A stretch of 56,341 nt of DNA, from positions 1 to 56,341 of the forward strand of contig CALMSX010000014.1 in assembly GCA_937872515.1 (NCBI GenBank), written 5' to 3'. The notes beneath the pieces are model-generated. The model saw only the letters and a list, made by a program, of their open reading frames with translations. It was not told where the DNA came from and made no database searches. Positions 35,317 through 46,400 of this stretch are shown in pieces. Numbering within the stretch: the stretch's first letter is position 1; each line of letters begins with the position of its first letter. Position numbers and translations under genes: made by a program. This stretch comes from an uncultured Bacteroidota bacterium. Lineage in GTDB: Bacteria; Bacteroidota; Bacteroidia; Chitinophagales; Saprospiraceae.

Positions 35317-38001
35317 CTATTCCATAATTACATTTGCCCCACTAAATTCGATCAAGGCTCCATTCTTAAACACAATGTCCTTACCAATATGTGATATATT
35401 GAGACGAAATACGCAGCCAGATATTTGTGTTAATGAGTTTGCATTCAAAGCAAGGATAGCGGCCCCTTCGTTTGAGGCATCATTTCTCTCAAGAATTACA
35501 TTATGAAGTTGTAGTTTTCCAAGGTTAAATATACCAGCCCCCTTGTCTTTATCGCCGGCAGGTATGTTGGCGTTTCCATACTGAATAGTGAGACCATCGA
35601 GTACACATTCCTGGCAGGAACTCAAGCCTAATACTACATGAATACTATTATCATCTATTATACTTGGAATTCCAAGATCGCCACTGAGTTTAACGAGATC
35701 TGCATTAAGTGATCTTTCACTTTTATCACTTTCTACGCCTATAAATCCACCAAAAATTTTAATACTGTCTTTAAGTACAAAACTAGTGTCTCTATTACTG
35801 ATGGATGGTTTATATGTACCACTTGCTACCCATACTTCTTTCACGTTTTCATATCTGCCGGCTATATATAGTGCATCTTGTAAATTATTGAAAGCATTGT
35901 TCCAATTCATACCTGAATTTGTGCCAGTGGCATCTATGTCTACATAAACATAATTGCCCCCTGACCAGATGCAAGGGTTTTGATATTGAATATTGTAAAC
36001 AATAATTGAATCACAACCATAGCTATTCACAAAAACTATCTCATAATATCCGGCAAGATTTTCATAGTTACCATTTATTAGAACTGAATCTCCTTCACAA
36101 AGGGAAATCACAAGAGTATCCTTTGATGTTGGATTCAATTCGATATGAATGGTATCGGTCGTTGTACAGCCATTAAAATCAGTGCCCACGATACTATAGA
36201 ATGTATTGTTTTGGGCATTTACCATGATAAATGGTTGGGTACTAAGTTCCAGATTATAGGAGTTATACCAGTTATAATTTCCAACACCTGATTTTTGTAG
36301 TAAGAGAGTTTCACCCGGACATGCCAGGGTATCATTACTGCCATTCAGTTGCGGCAGCGGAAATGCTATAAGTGGAGCTGTAGTATCAGCCTCAGATCCA
36401 TTGTGGTTTTTGAGAATAATTTGTATCGTTTGATTGATTAAAGAGTCGGGTAATACCAGGTTAATGGGAAACAAAGAAGTATCAATATTTTCGGACCATA
36501 ATGTGGAAAAGCTATTTGACATATTCTGAATAATTACGTCAACCTTTTCCACTCTAGTTGATTTTATGTCAAGAGTTATTGAATCATTATCACAAAAGGT
36601 ATTCGGATAATTGTGGATAATTTTAATTAAAGGCACTTCTCTGAAAAATATGTGTTCATCAAATAAAGTTTTAGATTCACGGTTGCCTACACTATCTGTA
36701 GAGACAATTTTAAAGTAGTAGTCCTCACCTGGAATACCCCAAAATGAAACGCTATCTTCTATAATATAGTCTTGAAATAATTGATAGTGGTGATTATCTT
36801 TTGAATACCACAATGTCGAATATCTTACACCCGTGCCCCCAATGTCATCATTTCGAGTGAAATGAATAGTGATGTGAGAATCTTCTATAGAATCCGGCAG
36901 TTCTTCTATAAATGTGATAGGAGGAAAGGCATCAATTTTATTTGACCAGACATTAGTCTCTATGTTTTGCTCAACATCAAATACAATGTTTGCCTTTTCT
37001 GTAATAAAATTGCCAGTAGTATTGATTGGTTTGGGTTTGATATAGAAGTTGACAAAGCCCTCACCGTCTCCGATATTATTGTTTACCGGTAAAAAACCAA
37101 CTTGAGGATTAAGTGGTAATATTCCAGTTGTTGGGTCTATGGATTCGAAAATCCAGAATGCTTTAAGGGTTTGGACATTGATACCTGCTATAACGTCAAC
37201 CCATACGCCGCTTTGATTGGTAAGATTTAGTCTTGTCTGATAAAAGGGTGAATTTTCAGGCACATCAAAGACTAAATTTCGAAAACCAAAATCCCCCAAC
37301 CTAAATGTTCGGGGATCAGCATTGGGGTGTAGCGATACTTCAATATAAACCCTTTGGGCAGGACTAGTTGCAAGTGTGGAATCATTTTCAAAACGTATTC
37401 TATAATTGAGTGTATCTTTGACCGATACCCACTTTTCTTCCTTAATTCCTTTTTCCCCTGTTATGTCGTTTGGATCACCCGGACAATCAACCGGCATCAC
37501 TAGTGCGTATATATCTTTTTCAATTTTACAACCTCTGTTGTCAGTTGTACTAAATTTAAATTTACCCGATTGACTTACTCTTAATACCTGTGTTGAACCT
37601 CCTGTATATGGAGGTACACCACCTGAAACATATTTAGTTACGACCACAGGTTGTAAATCTCCACATCTAACTGCAATTGTAGGATCTGCAGAAACGGCCA
37701 GTTCCATATCTAATTTGGATGCCGGTTCTTCAACAGTTATACAGGCTGTACCAGTGCAATTGGCGTTATCAGTAACCGTGACACAGTACTCTCCTGCTGC
37801 AATCTTATTTCTTGTTCCGGAAGTACTGGCACCGTCACTCCATGAATAAGATTTAATTGGCAAGGAAGCATTTTCAACAGATACAGTTAGTGATCCATCA
37901 TTAGATCCTTTACATTTTACATGGGTTGCATTGATTGATACCTGAGAATTTATCTCAGAAGCCAATATAAAAAGCATCCAAATTAGTATAGTCTGTTTCA
38001 T
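35317..38001 (-). CDS. SprB-repeat / surface-protein module / beta-helix protein, apparently C-terminally truncated
   Basis: 894 residues. The signal peptide ends SEINSQ. Residues about 20-95 form an SprB repeat (KCKGSNDGSLTVSVENASL, CVTVTDNANCTGT). From about 177 a conserved surface-protein module begins (DPNDITGEKGIKEEKWVSVK, YRIRFEND, GDFGFRNLVFDVPE, EGFVNFYIKPK). An Ig/FN3-like domain follows (about 365-450: STDSVGNRES), then a Cys-containing Ig-like domain. From about 690 there is a parallel beta-helix of the choice-of-anchor Q type (NSGMNWNNAFNNLQDALYIA, VASGTYKPS, IFGGFIG). It stops inside the helix (SGANVIME) with no sorting domain. Its ATGA start overlaps the previous gene. It is probably a surface adhesin; the missing end is discussed in the findings. 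Confidence 0.85.
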   Translation of the reverse strand: MKQTILIWMLFILASEINSQVSINATHVKCKGSNDGSLTVSVENASLPIKSYSWSDGASTSGTRNKIAAGEYCVTVTDNANCTGTACITVEEPASKLDMELAVSADPTIAVRCGDLQPVVVTKYVSGGVPPYTGGSTQVLRVSQSGKFKFSTTDNRGCKIEKDIYALVMPVDCPGDPNDITGEKGIKEEKWVSVKDTLNYRIRFENDSTLATSPAQRVYIEVSLHPNADPRTFRLGDFGFRNLVFDVPENSPFYQTRLNLTNQSGVWVDVIAGINVQTLKAFWIFESIDPTTGILPLNPQVGFLPVNNNIGDGEGFVNFYIKPKPINTTGNFITEKANIVFDVEQNIETNVWSNKIDAFPPITFIEELPDSIEDSHITIHFTRNDDIGGTGVRYSTLWYSKDNHHYQLFQDYIIEDSVSFWGIPGEDYYFKIVSTDSVGNRESKTLFDEHIFFREVPLIKIIHNYPNTFCDNDSITLDIKSTRVEKVDVIIQNMSNSFSTLWSENIDTSLFPINLVLPDSLINQTIQIILKNHNGSEADTTAPLIAFPLPQLNGSNDTLACPGETLLLQKSGVGNYNWYNSYNLELSTQPFIMVNAQNNTFYSIVGTDFNGCTTTDTIHIELNPTSKDTLVISLCEGDSVLINGNYENLAGYYEIVFVNSYGCDSIIVYNIQYQNPCIWSGGNYVYVDIDATGTNSGMNWNNAFNNLQDALYIAGRYENVKEVWVASGTYKPSISNRDTSFVLKDSIKIFGGFIGVESDKSERSLNADLVKLSGDLGIPSIIDDNSIHVVLGLSSCQECVLDGLTIQYGNANIPAGDKDKGAGIFNLGKLQLHNVILERNDASNEGAAILALNANSLTQISGCVFRLNISHIGKDIVFKNGALIEFSGANVIME

Positions 38002-38879
38002 TTTAGGCTGCTTTTGTAGATTTCTTGTGTAAAATGATCATTTAACTTATTCATGAGATCAATAGACTTAAGCTCATCATTGTATTTTTTGAAGATGTGA
38101 TTCACTACATCTAGCTGCCCGGCTTTTGTAGCATTCAAAACTATAATTTTATCAGCTTCACTAAGTGCAAAAGAGTCCAGGTCAATACTTTGAGGTAATG
38201 AAAATATTGTTGTGAATTTATTGATTTGATCATATAAGGAGTTCCAAATCAAATGATCGGAATTTGTAGTATTGTATTTGTTTGGATAATTTGATTGAAT
38301 GAAACGGATATCAATAAATGGAATTGAAACCCCGGAAATTTGCGAGGTATACCTGACATATTTACTCTCTGATTTATTTTTTCTAAAATCGTCAAATACC
38401 ATAGGATGAATTAATGCTATGCTTGTTTTTAATTCAAATGTAGTTTCAGATTCAAATTGACTAGTTAGATAAATGTTGCCATTGTCTTGTTTGAACATCA
38501 CAGGAACTTTAGTAGTAAAGTAGGAATTTGACATAGAATAATAAACAATATGGTAGATGACATCTTTCTTTTTTAATTTCAGACCATAAAGCAAAGTAAT
38601 TTTATGATCATTGTGCATTTTTCTCCATCCTTCAAAATCCTCCTGGGATATAGGGCAATCATGGTTAAAGTATAACTTTTTATAAATATTAAAATATTCA
38701 TTTGTTAGAAAAATATTAACATTGTTTTTGACAATACTATTTTCAAAAAGTTCTTCAGCTGTGTAATAGCCAATTATATCGTAGTGATGATCATTGTCAA
38801 TTATCTTTGCCATTGGGGTTTCCTGACAAACTACTAATATTTTAATAAAAACAAGGAGGATTGTCATAATACTTTTCAT
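37998..38879 (-). CDS. Secreted protein of unknown function in the giant-protein operon
   Basis: 293 residues. The signal sequence is followed by Gln (ILVVCQ). The rest is a mixed alpha/beta chain without repeats (EDFEGWRKMHNDHKITLLYG, VYYSMSNSYFTTKVPVMFK), quite unlike its repeat-rich neighbours. There is no recognised catalytic motif, no sorting domain and no membrane segment after the signal. It overlaps the next gene's start by 4 bases and begins 5 bases after the upstream stop, so its expression is tied to the operon. It could be a chaperone, an assembly factor or a secreted effector; I cannot choose between these. Confidence 0.75.
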   Translation of the reverse strand: MKSIMTILLVFIKILVVCQETPMAKIIDNDHHYDIIGYYTAEELFENSIVKNNVNIFLTNEYFNIYKKLYFNHDCPISQEDFEGWRKMHNDHKITLLYGLKLKKKDVIYHIVYYSMSNSYFTTKVPVMFKQDNGNIYLTSQFESETTFELKTSIALIHPMVFDDFRKNKSESKYVRYTSQISGVSIPFIDIRFIQSNYPNKYNTTNSDHLIWNSLYDQINKFTTIFSLPQSIDLDSFALSEADKIIVLNATKAGQLDVVNHIFKKYNDELKSIDLMNKLNDHFTQEIYKSSLK

Positions 38880-38884
38880 CGCTA

Positions 38885-40483
38885 TTAATTTTGAACTGTA
38901 TAAAAAGTTGTGGGCCCAAATGTCTGCCCCGGAATAAATGACTGCACAAATTCTTTTGAATAGATGTTGTTTGGATTGCCAATGTATGCGGCGATTGCAA
39001 TTTTACCTTCTAACCCGGGTAAGTCTATTTTACCTTTGATATCTGATCCATTCATTATACCTGTCATTTTCATGGAAGTTTCAAGGGTAGCTTCGCCAAG
39101 AACTCCCACTAAGGTGCCGAGTAAAAATTGAACTCTTACGCCAAGCTTAGCTTCTCCTGTTACACTTATATTTAATTCGGGTTGCCAATTGGGATTACTA
39201 TTGGAAGGATCTTTTGTAGCTTTCAGGTCAGCTCCTATTGAAATACCCGCCCCAAAATAGGTGTATATCGAGCCACCATAGCCAAAAAGCTCTAGAGGAT
39301 AGGTACAACATGGGAACAAAACACAACCCTCTATTTTTGCGCCTGGTAGTTTTAATTTTACTGTTGTTTTTTCACCCCACAATGGGTCATTATATTTCCC
39401 TACTTTTACTTTTTCTACTTCCGCTGAAGGATTGGCGGAGGTGCTAAATCCAAATGGGGCAGCGCAGAATGCAAATTGCTGGACATTTCCTAAGTCGATA
39501 CTTTTGCCAGATTTGATTGCTTCAACAAAGTTTGAAATAAGTTCTAAACTTAATGTGTAAGTGTTTACTTGTTTATCTTCTCCAATAACATTCACGAATA
39601 CAGTCCTTTCAATACTGTTATTCGGTAGCAAATGGGAAACACTATAATTACCAAGGTCTTCCATTGTTTTTTCCCATGGATTCGTTCCAGGAGGGGTAAA
39701 AGGTACCGGCCCGGTTGTTTGAAATTCGGGCAATCCAGCAGGAAAAGGGCTCCCATCGTTTGAAATGGCTTCAAATTTGGAACCTACTGTTGTGGCAGAG
39801 TTGTTGGTTGACTTAATTATATACAGAGTTTGTCCACTATGCGCCTTTCTTCCGGGATTTGCCAAATCACTTGCAATTATGTCTTTTACCCCAAAGTTTA
39901 CATCAATGGAAGCTGATGCGTTGCATTCCGGTTCAGATTCTTTTCTTGCGCGGACAGTTAGTTTGCCATCATTTTGGCAATTAGTAATTATTCCAGTGTT
40001 CTCATCTATCAAACAACCAGTTGTTGCGTCAAGAGTAAAATATGTTGTTATTCCAGAGATAGTTTGTTCTGTGATATACCACTTAATGGTAACATTTCCT
40101 GGATTTATGGTAAGGCTGGCTGTAGCATTAATGTTTCCAGATGTTGTTCCAGGGTTGATAAATGGCTTATCAAAAGCAATTCCACCGAATTTTACATCCA
40201 CAAAAACCCTATCTGTTTCTTTTTGCCCAAAATTGGGATGAATGACATCAACGTCGTAATGTGTAGGGAAGTTGGGGTTAACAGTAGGTGTTTTGGAATA
40301 TTTTTGTGATTCATTTAATCCATCAGCATTGCGCCATACATAACAATATTCATTGGGTGCTGATGGATTGCCGATTTGTATGGCATTTCCCGATGCACAT
40401 ACTGACGTATCAGGCCCTGCATAGTTTTGAGCAATGATGTGATTCAGAAATGTGGTTAAGATTATGATTTGTATATATTTCAT
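38885..40483 (-). CDS. Secreted Ig/PKD-like protein in the giant-protein operon
   Basis: About 532 residues from the ATG at 40483 (MKYIQIIILTTFLNHIIAQ, a good signal). An in-frame ATG at 40495 overlaps the upstream gene's stop by 8 bases and would add four residues. The N-terminal block NYAGPDTSVCASGNAIQIG is the 'AGPD-x-C' opening common in Bacteroidota PKD/Ig-like surface proteins. More beta-rich domains follow (TFGPTTFYTVQN at the very end), including a Cys-rich segment (GCVLFPCCTYPLELFGYGG). No sorting domain is seen. It sits between the giant protein and the 293-residue unknown. Confidence 0.78.
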   Translation of the reverse strand: MKYIQIIILTTFLNHIIAQNYAGPDTSVCASGNAIQIGNPSAPNEYCYVWRNADGLNESQKYSKTPTVNPNFPTHYDVDVIHPNFGQKETDRVFVDVKFGGIAFDKPFINPGTTSGNINATASLTINPGNVTIKWYITEQTISGITTYFTLDATTGCLIDENTGIITNCQNDGKLTVRARKESEPECNASASIDVNFGVKDIIASDLANPGRKAHSGQTLYIIKSTNNSATTVGSKFEAISNDGSPFPAGLPEFQTTGPVPFTPPGTNPWEKTMEDLGNYSVSHLLPNNSIERTVFVNVIGEDKQVNTYTLSLELISNFVEAIKSGKSIDLGNVQQFAFCAAPFGFSTSANPSAEVEKVKVGKYNDPLWGEKTTVKLKLPGAKIEGCVLFPCCTYPLELFGYGGSIYTYFGAGISIGADLKATKDPSNSNPNWQPELNISVTGEAKLGVRVQFLLGTLVGVLGEATLETSMKMTGIMNGSDIKGKIDLPGLEGKIAIAAYIGNPNNIYSKEFVQSFIPGQTFGPTTFYTVQN

Positions 40484-40487
40484 TTCA

Positions 40488-43400
40488 TTAATCATTTATT
40501 AATTGAACAGTGTAGCTTGGCCTTGGTAATCCCCATGCAAAAACTTCAATGGTTCCGCTGGCATTTGGCCGCAATAAGGATAGAGGAACACCCTCTTCTT
40601 TAAGATTCACAATTAGTTGATAGGTAGTATTATTACTTAACAAATCCTGCAATGTATAGGCTAAGCCATTGTTGTATGGAGCAGAAACTAATACTTTCGG
40701 ATCAATGATATCCGTATTTCCTGCATTGATATATCGAATTGTGATTTTTAACGGATTTTGTCTTCGAGAAACAGATCCCGGGCCTTCTATATCAAGCTGT
40801 AAATCGGTGATTCCTTCTTCTACAACCTCAAAACCTTGATATATATAGGCCATCGAAGAATCTGCTTTTACGGCTTCAACATTATAAGTATCTAGATCAA
40901 TTGAATCTAGATTGTAAGTAACATATGCGGTGTTGGCATCCGGAATGATATAACTTTCAGCTGCCACATATTGATATGGTTCGTATCTTCGTAATCTCCA
41001 GACTGGAGTATTGAAAAATTTAGTTCCTTGTATTTTAAGGGTTACCTGGGTGTTGGTTACACCTTTCTTCGGAAAGACGTTTGTAAACTCAAAATCAACT
41101 ACTTTGGCAATTATTGTATCATTCTGGTATGTAGAACTCAAACTGTTGGCATAAACAGCAATATAATATTTGCCAGGTATGGCTTCATTTATTATCAATT
41201 GTTGTATTCTTTCTAAAGGTATTTTAGAGCAATGATCATAAGATGATCGAGAGGGTATATTTTGATGACTTGCGTAGATTTCGTTAAAAACCTGTGTTGT
41301 GTCTGCTGACAATGAAATTTTAATGGTTTCACCAAACAAGTTTGCAGGAATTGACAATTCGTAGTATTTGATTTCGTTGTTTTCAATTGCTGGAGTTTTG
41401 GCTATATTTAATTGAATGGTTTCGTACGCAACATGCACTTTTGTGATAGAATGATTCGAATTGTTATTTTCGTTGATTTCATTAATTAGTTGTTTGACAT
41501 CCGATTTTACAATGAGATAGTAATCTCCTGGCAACACACCTGTAATAAAACAATTGACTGTTCTTTCTAGATAGTTATTTTGTATTATAATGTTGTATTG
41601 GGAGATACTTCCTATTATTTTATCGTCAATGCTCCACTGGGAATCACTTGAAATATAAATAATATCCTCGATAAGACCTACAGCAGAACTTGAACCAATA
41701 TTTTTTACTTGGTAATTTATTGAATAATTTAAGCCCACAACAAAGGTGTCTGTCAAACTTAAAATATTCTCAACAATAATGTCAGATGGGGGAGGGTTGG
41801 TAATGAAAATACTGATTGCAAGTAAATTGTTTTGTTCACCCGCCCCTTCATAAAATTGATTTTCAGCATCGAGAATAATCAAAAGGTAGTAATTTCCAGT
41901 GAATGCAGATGGAATATAGAAGGTACTATAATCATTGGAAGTTTGACCTGGGGTAAGTTCAGGAGATAAGTCAACGTAGAGGTTGAAATCCCCATTATCG
42001 AATAATGGGTCTGTCGACAATAATAATTTGTAATTTGTGGATGCTGCAATTGCGTGGCCTTGGTTTTTTATAGTAAAATTTAAGTTTGATGCATAACCAG
42101 TAGTGAGGATGTTATTAATATTATAATTATGTACTGCTATATCTGGAAGCATAGGTAAGTCAATATGTATTTTTTTAGGTAGTCTTCCGATGTTTCTTAA
42201 TACATTTTTGTTATTCACCCAATTAGTATCGTTATTAATTTGGGCAACATCTGTATTTCCAATTAAATAATAATCGCCTTCGGCAGTTATAGGTATATTT
42301 AACCAGCTAGTTATTGTGGTTGTATCCAAGTTTTGGAGACCATTTAAATATTCGCTATGTTCTGCTATCTCAATATCATTGCTTTGAAGGGTTGTATCTG
42401 TAGACAGAAATATTTTATCTAAGACAAAGTAAGATCTTAAGGCTGTTGTATTCTTCCTGTATTTTTTAACAATGCTTTGTGTAGTCCCACTTGTTATAGT
42501 ATCTGAGTTAATACTTATATTCATCAACATCAGATCTGACGGTGGTATTTTTTTAATATATATGGCATTGGATCTTTTTATATTATTGTTTTCATTTGTT
42601 GATTCAAATATCTGGTTTTCCTTATCAGCATATATGTATATGTAATAGATGTTTTCAGCTATTGTTTCGGGAACAAGGATTTGCCTCTGTATGTTTTTAG
42701 TACCCATGGAAGAAAGTAGATTTGCATTAGAAATTGTATGCAATAAAATAGCATTAGATGCATTCCAACTTGAATCAAATGAAAGATAAATTTTATCATT
42801 CCAATGAGGCAAAGCATCTTCAAGTCCAATATTTTTCAAGTCAAAACTAATGGTTAAGTATGAACCAGCTTGTGCAGTATCAGGTAATATAAAATTTTCC
42901 AATGTTAGATCTGGCAAATTTCCTTGATAAATAGTTATGGAGTTTGTAAATATGTTATTATTCTCCTGACTTTCTAAAACTGAATTTTCAGCATCAACGA
43001 CAATATGAAGGTAAAATAAACCCTGATATTGAGGTGGTATCAATATATTTTCATTTATTATGAATGAATCCTGCCGCAGACAACTTTGATATTGATTTTT
43101 TGATGCTAAAAGCTCGGCATTAGCTATATTGAATTGGGAAAAATTGGAAATGTAGATATTTAACTTTAATGATCTGTTTACAAGATGCCCAATTCCAATA
43201 TTTTTGATTTTTATTGATGTTGATACTAAGTTGCCCGCAATTACATTAGGGTTATGAGTTATGTCAGTTATAACCAAATCCGGATTAGCAACATAATATT
43301 GACCTGTCAGTTTAGTAACATTGTTTGTTTCACCTGCAAATTCACTAACATTATTGAATGCATCGGCTTCAATATAACCATAATAGGAACCAGACAAATT

Positions 43401-46400
43401 TGTTCCCACACATATATTCGGATTATGAGTGTAGGTTTCAAGTGAATTAATAGGTGTTCCGATATAGTTTAGTGCAATTAACTGATTAAAATTCTGGTTA
43501 AAAATGGGAGATATTGACAGGTAAAACTTATCTGCCCAGTGGTTTGAATTTGAAAAAGTGGTTCCTATACCATCATTGATGATTGAATATGAAAATGTCA
43601 GACATTGATTGTTGTGCAGAGTATCCGGGAGACTTGATGATAAAGGTATAAGGTCTGCTGTTGGTTCAAGAATAACATTGATAGAATTGCCTGATTTTGA
43701 GTTATTTGTTTCGGCACTATACTCAAACACGGTATTGTTGAAATCAGTTTTCACATGAAAGTAGTACTTACCAAAAATGTTTGGAGGTATAGACAAGGTT
43801 CTTTGTACATGATAAGAACTATCTATGGGCAAAACGCCTGTATGTTGCACTGTCGCGACAACTGTGCCAATGGCGTTAAGTGAATCAGTACCAAAAATGA
43901 TCTGGTCATACCAAAGATTTGGGATGGTTTGTGCGGTGCCTGTATTTTTAACCATATAACTAATCAGGGTATTTTGCCCTGAAAAGGCATTGGATGGATT
44001 AGCCACCATTGTGACTCGAAGATCAGGTGTTGGAGATAATTGTATGACGATTTGTGAACTACTTACTAAATAATTGTTGCTATTATTGGTTTCTAAAACT
44101 GAATTTTCAGCATCGGATACAATTATCAAGTAATAGCTCCCAACATAATTATTAGGAAGTGTGATAGATTTTGCTTGGGCATAGGATTCGTTTTCGTTCA
44201 AGGATGTAAGATTGATGAACCCTCCTAAGAATACATCCAAAGAAGGATTAAATGTGGCATCTGTTGAAAGATATATTTTATCTATCCATATATTTGAAAG
44301 AGTAGAGCCTAAACCTATATTTTTAGCGGTCCATTCGATTCCTATGGGTTGACCTGTATATCCTGTTACTGGATTTGAAACAGTATCGAGGATTAAATCA
44401 GGAAGGTGTCTAACAGTAAAACTTATGGTGTCACTCCAAATATTTTGCCCGCATTCATTTTTTGAGTTGATTTGCCATAGGTAAGAACTGCCATACTCAA
44501 ATCCATTCAATGAGGTATTTATTTGTAATAGATCAGCTTTATCTGGACTCATACCTCTATTCTCATTGGTTTTCCAGGTATAAATGTCGTAGTGTGTTGC
44601 TCCTGGAGAAGGTAGCCAAGAAAAGGAAATTGTACTTTCGAGGTTTTCTGTATTGCTGAGTGGAATCATATTAGTTACAGGATTTGAGAGAGGAGGCAAA
44701 TTTGTTATGGTGATCTCTATACAATCATTAACAGGTTGCAAATCACCAGTCAACGTCGCTTTGACTTTTATGTTATATTCGCCGTATGCGATGAAATTGT
44801 AAGGTGTTGTAAAAGTATAATCAAGGGATTGTCCAGCGGATATGGGTACGTTTATAGTCTCTGAAACCCATGTCGTTGCATTGACCAAAAAACTAGCCAC
44901 TATTCCTGTTTCGGTGTTTGAACCAAAGTTTTGTATTCTTACCGTTAAGTATTCTGAACTGCTCAAGCCACATGTGTCTTGTGGAGAAATAACAGATATT
45001 ATACCCACATCGTGTTGTGGTAGTAAAAATTCTTTGCAACCTAAATCTGGGGGATTGTTTCTTACTAATCCATCAATATCATTGGCTATTGATATTAAAT
45101 TGAGTCCGGAATTGTTTAAAGTCGGCTGCTGTACTTTATAGTCTGTTTCGTTTAGGAACAAAGGGGGATTTTGTTGAGTTGAAATATGATTTGTGGTAGC
45201 AACAGCCATACTCTGAATAGATGTAAAGGAGTTTCCGTTCCAAATGGCAATTGGACCCCCATGATTGTAAAAATTGTTATGTGAGAATTCAATACCGGAA
45301 CTATTATTTTGGTGATCCAAACACCGCGCATTTTTATGTGAGTATAAAATATTATTTTTAAAGTTAAATGAACCAACAGGATTGGCTGAGTTGCATACTA
45401 CAACTCTTGTGTTTTCTGTCGCCACATTAGATCTAAGTGTGTTGTGGTAAAAGTCAATGTAAGAATAGTTTTCTAAAGCCAATAAACTCTGATAATGTTT
45501 ACCGTCGGAATAAATGTAGTTATTTGATATGCTTGATTTTAAAGATGGATTGCCCCAAATATTCCAAATGTAGACTGCATGTGTATAACTTACTTCAGAT
45601 CTAGCAAAAATTTTATTTCTGCTTAAATCCACACTTGTCATGTTCCACATTTCTATCGCTTTATCCGTAAGATTGGCATCGATTTTATTATTAATTATTT
45701 TAATATTTTGCTGATTTCCTAAATAGATGGCTGTGTAAAATTTTCCAGTTAGGTTGTTGCCTTGTAATAGATTATCTTTTTCGGGATTACTCCAGCCTCC
45801 TGAGAAATAAATTCCAAACGAAGCGTTGAAAAAATCTGAATTGGTAATCAGTATAGAATCTTCGCGTGTTCCTAATGAATAAATGGAGGCAAAGTTGGGA
45901 TTATTATCAGAAGTTGCACCGGTATAAACAAAACCTCTGAATTTACAACTATCAATACTTATATTGGATGTGCCTCCGGACAATCGAATTCCGTTTCCAC
46001 CAGTATGGTTAAATTCAATATTATTAACGTGGATGTTATGGACGTTGGTTAGATTAAAAATAACAGAGTTGGTATTGTTTAATATTACGCCGTTGCTATT
46101 ATTATCTTCGGACTTAAAAGTCACACTATGATGAATATTGTTTTTAGGAAACGGATCTAAATTAAAATTTACAGGATAAATTCCATCCCGAATATTGAAT
46201 ACCACGTTACCTGCGATGCCTCCATACTTGAGTGGTTCCTGAATTTGCCCAAATGTATTAAAATCCGGTAAAAGTCCACCAACCGTATAATAACCATTTA
46301 GTGCAGGATAAATATTTTGTATTCGCAATGTATCATTATAGTTGAATGAGTCCAAAACACCATTTGGTTGTTCAGTCCAAGCTATAATTTGATGAGATTT

